Source: Endomychus coccineus
Lineage: Eukaryota > Arthropoda > Insecta > Coleoptera > Endomychidae
Length of the DNA stretch: 64,000 nucleotides
Direction of reading: 5' to 3'
Assembly (NCBI GenBank): GCA_958510875.1
Contig: OY294068.1
Coordinates: forward strand, 21,990,297 to 22,054,296
How positions within the stretch are numbered: position 1 is the first letter of the stretch; every line of letters begins with the position of its first letter. Positions 1 to 12,400 of this stretch are shown here, piece after piece. The notes below the pieces were generated by a model. That model searched no databases, was not told the DNA's origin, and saw only the letters and a program-made list of their open reading frames with translations. Both the position numbers and the translations under genes were made by a program.

Positions 1-910
1 ATTGGATTGTAATATATATCTAGGAGTTTTCAAAAGATGGCGCTTAAGTTATTTTTTGCTATTTTATTTCTTCTATTATCATTTTCTCTTAAATATTTAT
101 TGAAATTCATCAGTTTTATTTAAGACCAATACGTTTTTGAAACATTTTTTAATATAGATTAAGCTGATGATCCACCACTTTTATTACAATTAGTTTACTT
201 TAGCCCTTTCACAATGTATCTAGACTGGTGAACAAATGTATTTATCAATTATTTATTCTTATCGTTATTTTTTTGTAATATATCTTTTTATGATTAAACT
301 TCTATTTGTTGAATATTTGTTTTAATTAATATCCTAATATCCCATCATTCATTGTTGTGTACATTATTTATATCTGAATAAATTTACGTCAAATGGTGCA
401 TGTACAACAATGTTCCTAAGAAAAATTATGTTGTGAATCCAGTAGAGGTCAATAAACAAAAGCTGATAGAAACGTTTATCTAATAATTTAAATAAAACTC
501 TTTGGTTGGATCAGCGCTTTTGCACGGAACCAATTTTTCGTTCAATCAACCAATCAATCAAAACGGGGGCGGACAAATCCGGTGCATTTAGGCCGCTTGA
601 TTGGGTCCATTGTGCGCCCCTTGATACAAGAATCAGTCCAGCATGCCTAAGGCAGGGCCGAATCAGATACTAAACTGTAACAATATTTGATATCTAACGA
701 TTTTTGGAATCTAAACCAAACATCCATGTAGTTGCTTTGTTTTTTAGTTTTTAAAGGGATAGATTTAACATTAATTCATTTTATCATACCAACACAGATT
801 AGATACCATACATTGCCAGCTTGTCGATATCTTTTGTTTCTTTTTATCGGGAAAATTGTAAACTACATCTAGCAGTAGATTTCCGAATAAATTGTTATTA
901 CTTATTCCAG
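1..910. other. AT-rich intronic or upstream DNA of the BRCT gene
   Basis: No exon, RNA gene or recognisable transposon was found. The stretch is AT-rich except for a short GC-richer island around 540-660. Because the first visible BRCT exon starts in mid-protein at 911 behind a good acceptor (cttattccag), this stretch is most simply the preceding intron. An unrecognised upstream exon cannot be excluded. Confidence 0.4.
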
Positions 911-3654
911 AGGAATAAGAGGAAACAGAAACCTAAAGTGGTGTTTACAATGCTGGAAAGTCCTGAACTGGAATCGCTGATAAGGCAATTAGGTGAGTAC
1001 TTGGAAGATTATCAAAACTTTTGCCATGACTCAAGAATAGGAATTTATTAATGAAATATATCAAACACTGAAATTCATTAAATTTCTGTTTATTCTATTA
1101 ATATTCATAGTCACATTGGGCCTGTTTGGAGAATAAAAAATAAAAAGGTCACCTTTTGCCACTAAATTATTTGAAATATTTGCAAATTTAGTCCTCAATC
1201 TTTTGAGTGATTATCTCAGGTTTGATAAATTGAAGAGCCTGATAGGGCCTGTTTAATCAAATATGTTATTTTTCTTTATTTAGGTGGTAGCGTAGTGGAC
1301 ACCGTAGATGCATGTACAGTCCTTCTCACACAATCTGTCAAAAGGTCTCACAAACTACTTGAAGCGGTGGGTCAGAGTAAACCTATATGTTCTCCGAAGT
1401 GGTTGGAAGCCTGTAAAAAAGCTAGCCAATTTTTGGGTAATTATCAAAACTGTATACTCTTACTTTTTTATGTCGATTGGCAAACTTGCAATGCGAAAAT
1501 TTAAATTGGCATTATATATAAATACTACACATGTTGAGTTTGAGACTGTTATTCAGGTTTAAAACGTGCGATAAAGATTCGACCTATATGGGGATGTTAT
1601 AGGCGTGATTCATTAACGCGCCTGTCGTCAGTACCTTATCTAGCGATAACTAGACGATGCATTCGATTGTTTGTTCATTTCACTTGAATTGTTTGTGGTA
1701 AGCTCAGGTCTACAACTTACGTAATGTCAAAAGGGCGCTGCAAATAGGAGACCGTTTAGATGTAACAGTGAATTATGTTGCTAATATCTCGAAAACGGTT
1801 GGAGCTAGGTATACAACAATAAGCAAGTTGATGTTCACTTTCGGTATTACCGGATGTGTGAGATTTTTGGAAATATTTTAGCTGAAGAGTACCCATCAAC
1901 TTTGATAAATAACCAAATATTAAAAAATTGTCGTATCATTATTCTATAAAATATCGGTCGCGGGCGTTCGTCGTGAGACATCCTGAATAGCGAATCGTAA
2001 AACTCAAGCTGTACATAATGTACAATATCAGCTGGGATGTTACTCATCTTATATCCCAAATACATTCTGCTATTATGTCCTGATCAGTCTCTATAGGAAT
2101 AGATCACACATTACCTAGCAAAAAAAAAGAGGTGATATATAAAGACGAAATATAACGAATATTTTAAATGGAATTTTTTTAAGGTTAATAAATATTTTAA
2201 ATGGTGTTTTTTAAAGTTACCTTAGATAGATTGTGTTTTACGGGTGAGTTGAATAAAATCCAACAAAAACCCATAGTAGTTTTCGTTTGAACAGAAAGTT
2301 GAAAATAACAATACCTGTCCAAGTTCTATAATAAAACGAAAGTGAATGTCATTGTGATAACAGACAACTGCAGATCACAATTGAGTTCCTTCATTAAATA
2401 CTTTTGACTTTTTAGATCCATGGGAATATGTGTTGGTTGACAGAGAGGCGGAATCCAAATGGGAGTTTTCCTTGAAAGAATCATTGATTCGAAGTCAAAG
2501 CAAAAAATTATTGGCTGGGTACACATTCCAAATAATGGTTAGCAAAGCTGCAGATGTTTTGAAAGGTAGTTTCTTTAATATTAATTTATATTCTCCCAAC
2601 TTTAGATTACTAATAATTATTGTTTCGATTGTGGCTTCCAAAAATGTTTTATTCCATGATATATACCCAAAAGTTCTGCTAATGTAATAGTAAGACAAAA
2701 TTATTTTATTTTTCAGTATATTTGATTTTAATAAAGACGTTCAAGTATTTGTTAATTGTAACACTGATTTCTGTTACAATCTAGGTAGCATTACTTCCTG
2801 AACTACTTAACTGAATTTTTGAGTATTTGAACGATCATGGCGCTTTAATACGAGGGCATGGTGAAAAGTTCCTGAAAAATGAAACAAAAATTATTTATTT
2901 AGTCAAAACTTATTTTATTTCTCAACATAATCTCCTTATAGCTTGATACGCTTCGTCTAACGTTTTTCTAATTTTTCGATCCCTTCCAAATAATACGGTT
3001 TCGGCAGTCTTTCTAAATAGGCGTTTCTTTCAGCGATGACCTCATCGTTGGAGTCAAATGTTTTTCCGTCGAGTTTAATGAAGTCGCGAAATTCACTTTT
3101 TCCATATTTACAAAAATTTTCAAGGTTGCTTGCTTTCGATGAGTGTCAAAACAGAACTGAATGACATATCAGTCTGAAAATTTTAATGCGTTCTAGTTAA
3201 AGATGGTGCATCACAAATGTCACATGGGATTTTCGACTGTGGCGCCATCTGTTTTATTTGTCAGGGACTTTTCACCTACTTGGGTAGCGTTACTCACATT
3301 CACTCACTGATAATATGTGATGGGGACTAGATATTCTAGATTTAGATCATCGCTAAATATAGTTTAGCATCCATCATTATTGTTATTCAATAATTAGTTC
3401 ACAGTCACTCGAAGACTTGATTTACATCAGAACTACCTGTTGTTTTAGGTGCGATAGAGGCATGTGGAGGAAAACTTGTATCTAAAACTTTGAAAGGTGT
3501 GCCCAACTTCTTTGTAGTTTCTGCAGCCGACAATAAGACTAAATATTCCAGGTTATTGAAACAACAACCAGACTTGGGAATACTCGAGCCTGAAGCCATT
3601 TTTGACGGAGTTTTACGTCAGGAATTGAGGTTTAATCTCCATTTATTGAAATAA
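911..3654 (+). CDS. Tandem BRCT C-terminus, MDC1/mu2- or PTIP-like (5' partial)
   Basis: Four GT-AG exons join in one frame to give the last 196 residues: 911-992, 1284-1436, 2416-2565 and 3449-3654 (taa at 3652-3654). The phase stays consistent across all three junctions. BRCT-1 begins near PKVVFTMLES, continues through a GGSVVDT turn, the helix SHKLLEAVG and the hallmark PKWLEACKKA tryptophan motif. A linker (EFSLKESLIRSQ) leads to BRCT-2 with EACGGKLVSK and a final FDGVLRQE. The linker and the ending resemble vertebrate MDC1 more than PTIP by eye; both bind phosphorylated proteins (gamma-H2AX in the case of MDC1) in DNA-damage signalling in the nucleus. Odd point: the Gly of the usual phosphate-binding Thr-Gly pair is Met here, while the helix lysine is kept. 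The N-terminal part is not visible. Intron 3 carries a mariner relic. BRCT assignment is secure; the exact orthologue is not. Confidence 0.85.
2851..3284 (-). mobile_element. Internally deleted mariner element in a BRCT-gene intron
   Basis: TA-flanked ends (TA at 2849-2850 and 3285-3286) carry related inverted termini around GGTGAAAAGT(T/C)CCTGA. The inside resembles, on the minus strand, the 3' end of the mariner transposase seen at 62411-63120, then jumps to the opposite end. This is a 434-bp deletion derivative with no transposase function, between BRCT exons 3 and 4. Confidence 0.7.
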
Positions 3655-4377
3655 ATTACATTTTACTTAGTTATTAATATTTAAATATACACTTTTGTCA
3701 TATTAAATCTAATATATATTTTATATGTTATTATTTTTGCTATATTTTTGTACATTTTAAGCAGAAGTTTCTATTTTCTAGCTCATGTAGCTTCAAAATG
3801 CTGCACAGCAAAGCAGATTTCTGAATAAAATTAAAATCTATGTATCAACCAATGATCTTTGCAATTTTTAGATGCAGATTCAACTATTGTATAACATCAT
3901 TGTTATTGTAATGTTAATATAGTACGTACTGGATCGTAATATATTTGATAATTTTAGATTTTTTCTAACCTATTTCAGTGTTTAGTCCTGTTTATACTTA
4001 TACATTATTCAAGAATCATGTTGAAAGTTCAAAATAAATGTCTATTTTTGAAAGTTTTATTTGGATTAAAAATCTTATGGTTCGTTGCAGAGACGCTGTA
4101 TTTGGTGAATAATATACAATCGCGGAATCGGTATAGTATTAGACTTCTATAAAGGATCTCTGAAACGAATGAAGAAAGGACCATAGTTTATATGAAAAAT
4201 CTGATTATTTTTGTAAAATCTACCGTCCCCTGCATTTACGGGACTAAAGCCAGTAGCGTCCATTTAAGTTTTCTCTTGAGAAAACCTTCTGAACCTGTTT
4301 TGAACGCAGGGGATATAGAATTATATATTTTAACTGCATTGTAGGTGAAACATCTATTTGACCAAGCAAGACGAAAT
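3655..4377. other. BRCT gene 3' flank with poly(A) signals
   Basis: No gene is seen. AATAAA hexamers at about 3650-3655 (overlapping the stop), 3824-3829 and 4033-4038 are candidate polyadenylation signals for the BRCT gene. The remainder is plain AT-rich DNA. Confidence 0.45.
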
Positions 4378-4680
4378 TTAGGCATGTCTAAATTGTAAAA
4401 GTATGACGTATGCAGCGGTCAAGCAAACTTCCTCTATATATTCGAAGCGGATTTTGCAGTCAAATATCACTGCAAGATTCCTAGCGTTATTTGAAGCTGT
4501 CAGAATCTGGCTCCGAATCTTAAGCCGCATATCAGTATCTTCCTCCGCATCAGCCATCAGACCAGAATTAAAGATAATGTGGCAGCATTTGCTCGGGTTC
4601 AAAGTCAGATTGTGAGCGTTTGAGTACCCTCTTGTTCCCTTCCTAGTACGCATACTTTGACTTCATTCTATTGACTTGAC
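4378..4680 (-). pseudogene. Non-LTR retrotransposon RT fragment
   Basis: A minus-strand reading frame contains HNLTLNPSKCCHIIF followed by an ARNLAVIFDCKIRF block. This is the conserved stretch after the YADD box of jockey-type reverse transcriptases (N-L-x-x-N-x-x-K-S/C, then a LGVxxD-like motif). Only about 90 residues survive, so it is a dead fragment. Confidence 0.6.
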
Positions 4681-6420
4681 AGTTCATACATTCGTTGTGA
4701 ATCTAAATCAAAAACACTTCTCAGGACTATAATTCTACCTACTTTTACGTCGTGTGCTGTGTAATCTGGGGACATGTTATCCCAATTAACACATTACTTT
4801 GAAGAGGAACTTGATAATGGAGTGCCATATCTTCCTATTACTGCCGATAGAGACAGTTGCTGCTGCTGCTCTACAACTGAAGTGTCTCAAGTCTCAATAT
4901 TCAATAAAATTGCAGGAAAACGAAGCAAAGGTGAAGCTAAAGCTAAAGTGGTTGTAAACGTAGATGTTTTATGAACAAGTATAGAATACTGGTTTGATCT
5001 AAATATTAAATTGCTTTAGAAACAATGTTTTTTTTGGGCAAAATCAAGTACAAGTGATTATTCGATGCAATAGTGTTTTGCTGGTGTTTTAGTCGAGGTG
5101 AATGTTATAGTTACAATTTGACTCAAAAACATTGAAAACCTGATAAACGTGACAACATTGTGTCACGCTGCTATAATGTCAGACTAATATATTAATATTA
5201 GTCTGAGACACCATAGTACAAATAAAAACTAATAACAAACAAAAATACAATTTAAATATCAATACTGTTTATTGATTCAATGTCCCTAACGTGTTTTCTT
5301 CATAATTCTGTATTTTATTCTCCATGCAATCATGAGTCAAATAAGATATTAAAATTGGAAATATTCCATCTTACCCAATAAAAATGTAATTCAAGAGACT
5401 TCTGCAATTAAAAATTACGCGATTTCAATTGTGGTCTTTAGTACTGTTACCAACGAACTCGGATATACTAGAATAAGCTAGTCATTTTTGAGTATCGCCA
5501 AAATGTCTCTCTCCCACCATACTGTCATCTAGCTTCCCAGCAATCGTGTGGAGAAATAAAGATTATACTTCGTTCGTATACCGATAGAGCATAGATAACA
5601 ACAACACGTGTACTGTGTCGAAATAATTCGAAAGTGGCGCCATCGGTTGTAAACGTTAGAGAAATGTTGGTAGGCATTTTAAATAATTTCTTTCCATGAA
5701 CATGTAGTTCAACTACTGAAATGCAGATGTCGACAGCAGAACCATTTCCAATTTATTCATAATTTCAACTACTACACAATGCTTACGTTACTTTCTATTG
5801 AAAGTCACCTAATTTAGAAATTAGAATAATTTAGAATAAGTGGCAAATTTAGACGGCAACTACTGCATCATGTTGAACATTACGATTGAAAGCTTAGGCC
5901 ACAAGATATTTGAATTTTAGTGTCGTATAATTCAGCATGAAACCCACATTACTTCTGTATTTACGTTTTTGAGACCCCTTCATATTATTATAACTTAATA
6001 GTGACCAAACTTCGGTGTGAAATAAAGAGGAGAGAAACCATTCTTATTTTCTTTTGTTTGTATGGCGCTCCACCACAGATAGGGATAGTTCACGAAGTTC
6101 ACTTTCAGAGCGTGATGATTGTCATGTTTGATTTACCAATCGGCAGGCATCAAAAGGATAATTATATTTTCTCCGTCTTGTGTAGGTAGGATACTGTGAT
6201 AATTACATTATATCTTAAGTAAATGATAAATGTAGGTATAAATCTATACTGCTCTTTGTCAGCTAAGGATTATAATAATCATCGTGCTAGGAACAGAGAG
6301 GCATTATGTGATTCTGGTTACTAAGCGATGACAATGTCAACATATAAAAATGGCACCCGATATCGAGGTATCTAGGCGATGGGATTGAAATATGTTTTTA
6401 ATCATAATTTGTCATTTCAG
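4681..6420. other. Intergenic DNA including the presumed IFT52 promoter
   Basis: No coding signal is convincing. The acceptor at 6419-6420 (gtcatttcag) lies nine bases before the IFT52 ATG, so IFT52 must have at least one upstream non-coding exon, which I cannot place. A short GC-richer block near 5500-5660 containing TGGCGCCATC is the most promoter-like part, but this is only a guess. Confidence 0.3.
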
Positions 6421-6429
6421 GATCCTTTC

Positions 6430-9400
6430 ATGGACAATAAGAATACAATCGTAATAAATGCGTCGAAAAATGATTTATTTAAAGTATTCGACAATTTTAA
6501 AATATTGCAACGAAAACTCAAAATATACTGGAAAGTGGTGGTGTAAGTATTCGATTAATTACTTAGTTACCTAAATTATTTTGTAAATTTGTAGGAATAA
6601 AGATGAATTGAGTGTCACACTTTTGCATAACTGTGCACTGTTGATTATTCCTGGACCTCAATTACAATTTGAAGAGAGCGAATTCAACGCTTTAAATACG
6701 TATGTGAATAGAGGGGGCAGAATTCTGATATTACTTTCCGAATCTAATCAGAACGATGCCACTAATATCAATATTTTCTTGGAGGAATATGGCATTATAC
6801 CAAACATGGGTAAGTCGCATTATACTTATGGCATGACCAAAGATTCACATACATTTTCGAAGTGCAAAAGTTTGACATAATAGCCTAGTTTATTAACTAA
6901 AAGCATGTCTCATGTGTGTCCACGTGTTTGATCGCTGGATGACAATTGTGTCGTTTTTAAATGTTAACTCTTTGCGCTATATTTTCGGTGGGACGCCGAC
7001 GCTTTGGTTAACTTTATTGGAGTTCTTACTCCAGACTGATAGTAGAGGAAATGAATGCATAAAAAGACCCTCATCTCTTATTTTTTTGTAATGGGATGGA
7101 TTTGAATGAAACCTTTTGCATTCGCTTCATTTTTGGACCAATAAACTTTGTTAACCTTCAGATTTTGTTGGTTGCACCCCCTCTTTTTACTAGAGGTTGC
7201 TAACAACCCCATTTTCTATAACGCTGAGTTCTTAACCGAATTCCTTCAAATTTACATACAGGTGTTTTGAGGGGTTAGCGATTATGAAACCGACGAGAAA
7301 ATTTGAAAATTCGAAATGGCGGCTACAAAATGGCGGGTTAAAATACAAAAATGGATTTTGTAGTCTGACTGATGATTTTAGAGAAAAATACCAAGAGTCC
7401 CTATCAGATAGATCTCCAAGGAGGGGGGGGGGGGGGAGTCACATGCTGCATCGCTATATACAAGACGAAATAAAATGCCTATTTTTTTCATATTTTATCA
7501 CGAAAAAATCATCATAAATTGTAAAGTTCATACATAATACAAATTATTGTGTTTTGAGTTATTTGTACAATAACACACTAAGGGGGTGAACATCCCTCTG
7601 TACTAGTAAGATTTTTGCATAGGGTGGGGGGGGGGGGGTTGTAATTATTTTATTTAAAATAAAAAAAGTGTTCACAATTAAATTTTACACAATAAAAGTA
7701 TATTTATATGGTTACTTTTCAACCCTTTTTTTTTTTTTTTTTTTACTTTTTTTTCAAATTGTACATATTTATTCAATATTATTGCTGTCTTCTCTTTAGA
7801 CCACTTGAACTCGCCATGCTGTATACACTGGAAGTACTACTTGCCTCAGAATCTGTCACCTAAAATAGTATCATATTGCTTATGAAGTACAAAAACGATG
7901 ATTACCACGTAAAAATATATGCAAATACCTACATTTTGACGCCAAGCAGATGTCAATCGGATGAAAAGGACATGAGATAACTCAATTTAAAAATTAGTTA
8001 AAAAATTGACTTAAACTCGAATTTTTCGGAAACTGTTTAATATTTCAACTTGAAATTCAAAGGGCAGTTTTCATGGTATAAAACCTACCTTCAGTCCAAA
8101 TTTCAGTTAAATCGTTTGAAAACTGCTCGAGTTAGCCGTCACGCAAGTTCCCATGCATATATGTATATATATATCTATTGCGAGGAAGGGGGAGGTCGGA
8201 TTAACTTAAAATTTGAACTGGGAGTTCCTTAAACATTGGCAATGAAAGGGTTCCAGTTTGGTTCCTTAATTCCCAATACAACTGGAGATAGCAATTTTTT
8301 TTTGACGAAATTCCCCTAAAAATTTCTAGAATACCCCAAAATGGCAAAAAAAGGGTTGCGATCAATTTAGGAGGTAGAAATTTTAGAGTTTTGTTTCATA
8401 CACCAAAACAAACATTTTCCGTGGGGTCGCGTTAAATCATAAAAGATATCACTTATTTTTTGGTTTCACATACTCTACTATTGTAATCGCTGACACCTCA
8501 AGACCCCTGTATGTAAATTTGAAGGAATTCTGTTAAGAACTCAGCGAGATAGAAAATGGGGTTGCTAACGACCCCACTAGCAAATAAGGGGGTGCGACCG
8601 CCAAAATCTAAAGGTTAACAAAGCTTATTGGTCCAAAAATGAAGCGAATGCAAAAGGTTTCATTCAAATCCATCCCATTACAAAAAAATAAGAGGTTTTC
8701 ATTCGTTTCTTCTACTATGAATATGTTCAGTAGGACATCGCCTGAAATGCCATTTGTTACTGAACGATTTGCATTCAGCTGTTCTATTTTGGAGACAACG
8801 TCATAACAAATAATTTTTGTGGCTATGTTTCGCCAAAATAGCTTCTCCTCATCATGTTACTGATGCCATTTCTCATTTGCCCCAAGGTTCTTTTTGTAGT
8901 ATACGTAGTAGGCGTATATACCAAAGATACGAAATAGGTACGTTAATTCCCAGCAAATCACAAGTTCCGAATAATTTAAAATCAAATTTGTGAAATTTAG
9001 GAATACGCTGTCAACGTGGCATTCCAATTGATAAAACAACAGGGAGAACTTCTACTGTTACTGCAGACGCACGATCTGAACTCTTGTTTTGTTTAATTTT
9101 TTTTAATACTTTGACTACACGAGAGGGAAAGAACATATTGTTAGTCAGCGGTGGAATGTTGGGAGAGGAGATGGGCATTCGAATTTTTTTTTAAGGTTTG
9201 GGGGTTATAGGCATAGAGAAAGACCTCACTAGGTAAAGAGTTCCACAACTGCGCTGTTCAATAGAAAATGGAGTCTGGTAGGAAAAAAGTTTGGCAGGTC
9301 TCGACCCTGTCAATGAATAGGTGGCCAGCTTGAGCTCGTCTAGTACGCCTACCTGTAATCCGATGTTCTAGAGAGATCAAAGAACCCGTAAGTGTGAGAT

Positions 9401-12400
9401 CATCATTCAAACGAATAGGTCTCTTCTGGATACAATCCAAGAGCTTCAGCGTATGTTTGGGAGCCGAACACCAAATATGTGAACAGTACTCCAGGACAGT
9501 TAGAATCCGTACTTTATAGATTATGGGATGTAAATTGGCTCTTGGCACGGAATAGAAAACTTTTTTGAAGCGGTTTTCACAATGGACCTCACATGATCGT
9601 CCCATGAGAGGGTGCTGTTGGTGGTTGGTGGTGGATAAGGAAGACTTCATAGGAATATCTGTACCTGATACGGAGCTGCATGAAAACCTACATCTTGTTC
9701 ATTTGAATCATTACAGAAATGAGCTTTGTGATATATTTCGGGGTCATCAGCATGGTCAATAAAGTGATAGTTTTGTATTATGTTAGAAGTTTAGAATAAG
9801 GATTTTGCTGGAAAATGCTTTCGTCAGATGTATTATCACTACATAGTATATATAAAAATTCTCGGGAAATAGGTCACATTAACACTTTGTTTTAAATATT
9901 CGTCTTTACGTACGTTTCGGTCTCACGACCATCATCAGAAGACTCACTATGTCTAAAAAGGGGTTTATTAAAACTAATTATAGCACAAGCGTCAAAATCG
10001 CACAATTTAATTTCAATCAAAAGAGCTCACGCCGGCGCCGTCGAAACGAACAGAACTACGAATAATCGAAATTGTATCGTCGTATTTCCCGAGAATTTTT
10101 ATATATAATTCATACTGGGTCAAGAATCTTATTATCACTACATAGTATAAAACAAAGTCGCTTTCTCTGTCTCTATATCCCTTTAAATCTTTTAAATCTT
10201 TAAAACTGCGCAACGGATTTTGATGCGGTTTTTTTTAATAGATAGAGTGATTGAAGAGGAAGGTTTATATGTATAATAACATCCATTAAATAGTATAGAA
10301 ATACTGTTATTTTTGAGGTTTCTAATGTGATGTCGTAAATAATTACATTTTTTCCGCTTGCATTGCAAACGCAGGCTCTGAACCCTACGAGATATATCAA
10401 AATAATGTACTAAGTATTATACACATTGAGAAGGTCTACAGAAAACTCCGCGATGGTATATGTCTATCTGTTATGGTTACCACAATACCATTTTTTTGTC
10501 ATTTACTTTTTACGACCAATAATGGCTAATTTTCTAAGCGATTTCAACCAATACAGCATTAATCCTTATCCAATTAAATAAATAACTTAAATACATTGTT
10601 GATTTAATATAGATCTATATGGCCCTTTGCAGCATATGATTTAAATGAATATTTTCGAAGATATTACAAATTTAAAAATTGCGGGACGTAGCGGTTGCGG
10701 CGGTACCGGCCGGCCGTGCGAAGCCGGGGCGGGTCGCTAGTATTCATTAATCTGGACGTCCTCTGTAATATGTTCAACTTCAAATTGAGTTTCAATTTTA
10801 TAATTTTCAGAGGTATTTTCTATCTGTTGATTGAATAATTCTTGAAACGTAAAATTTGATTTTGGGTTGAGGTTTTCAATTGCCTGAAGCTATATCCATA
10901 GGTACAGGCCGTAACATTTGATAATTTTGATTTATAAATTGGGAGTGTACTTGATTTGGTTTTTTGTAGGGTTGCCATTGTTGCTTTCCATTATTTATCG
11001 GATTTATAATTCGTTCGAATATGCATTTTGCTGTGAATTTGGAAATGATTAAACCATTAAAATGTTGAAATTTTGGATATTTTGTTATTTGATGATTTGG
11101 ACTCATTTGATACATAATCAAACAAAACACATTCAAAAATCTTCGCCAGATATCCATTAATTGCTTCAACTTGTCTCTGCCTCGCTCCTCTGGCTTCATT
11201 GGGATGGTATTGGGGCTCTAGATAAGAGAGTGGTATAAAGTGTAGCATCATCTGCAAAGCTGTGGATGGGACAGGTGGTCACTTCCAGCAGACCATTTAT
11301 ATGGGGTTGAAACAAAGCTGGTGCCAGGACAGATCCCTGTGGAACACCAGCGTTGATAGCCATTGTATCGAAGAATACTCCGTCAATTAGCACATGGAGT
11401 GATCTATCTGAGAGAAAACTCGATAGTAAGTGACACAGTTGAGGGGGTAAACCATATGACGGAAGTTTCCCAAAAAGGCTTTGGTGCCAGACTCGGTGAA
11501 ATTCTTTAGAAATATCCAATGATAAGAGAGATTCATCATGTTTTTCAATAGATTCTTCTACATGTGTTACGTAGGCAAGCAGGTCTCTTGTTGATATCTG
11601 CTGACGAAAGCCATATTGCTGGTCATTCACGATTTCGGAGCTCTCTAGCTATTGCATGAGCTCGATGTTGATTGCTTTCTCTATCACTTTAGAGATCACA
11701 GATAATAGTGCAATGGGTCTATAATTATTAGGAATGATCTTCTTTCCTTTTTTTTTTGGAATTGGTTGGACTCTAGCTGTCTTTCAGCTGGAAGGAAAAA
11801 CACCAAATTTGTATGAAAGAGTAAACGATCTGCAGAAAACTAAATTCAGGCGCACATTCCTTGAAAACGACAGGTGGAATTCCGTCTGGTACCAACGACT
11901 TTGTGGTATTGAGATCAAGCAGAATGCGCCTAATTGTGCGGTGACGAAAGACAATGTTTAATAAACAAAAATATGTATTGTAGATTGCCTGATACGCACC
12001 CATTACTACAAATATTTCCACCCGAAAGAATGTTTCATAAGCGATGGAGACGTCCACGTCTCTCTCAATAAAGAAAAAGAAAATTTGAGCATTGTTTACC
12101 CGTTCGGATGTACACTGAACGTTAGCAAACCGAGCGTGGTAGCTTTTTCCAGTGGGTCGGCATCGTTTCCGGTGGATCGCCCCTTGGGTGCAATTTTTTA
12201 CAATCAAAATACAGGTAAGTTGAAACCAGTAGATCTCGATGTGATCGACATTTATGAATCATCATATTTTAGCGAGAACTACTTAAGCTGCGTCATACAC
12301 GATCAATTATGTTACAGGTGGAAGAATAATTGCTATAGGGAGCGGTCACATGTTTGCAGATAAATACATAGACCAGGAAAATAATGACAAATTCAGAGAA

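Noticed and set aside
530..660. GC-richer CAATCAATCAA-bearing island as a tRNA or MITE
   Set aside because: No A/B boxes in the right spacing, no cloverleaf and no clear inverted termini.
1847..2065. 72-codon minus-strand frame in a BRCT intron
   Set aside because: No similarity to known domains and no supporting splice sites; probably chance.
7423..7638. Long G runs as possible quadruplex signals
   Set aside because: Single homopolymer tracts inside a transposon; the exact length may be a sequencing artefact, and there are no four separated G tracts.
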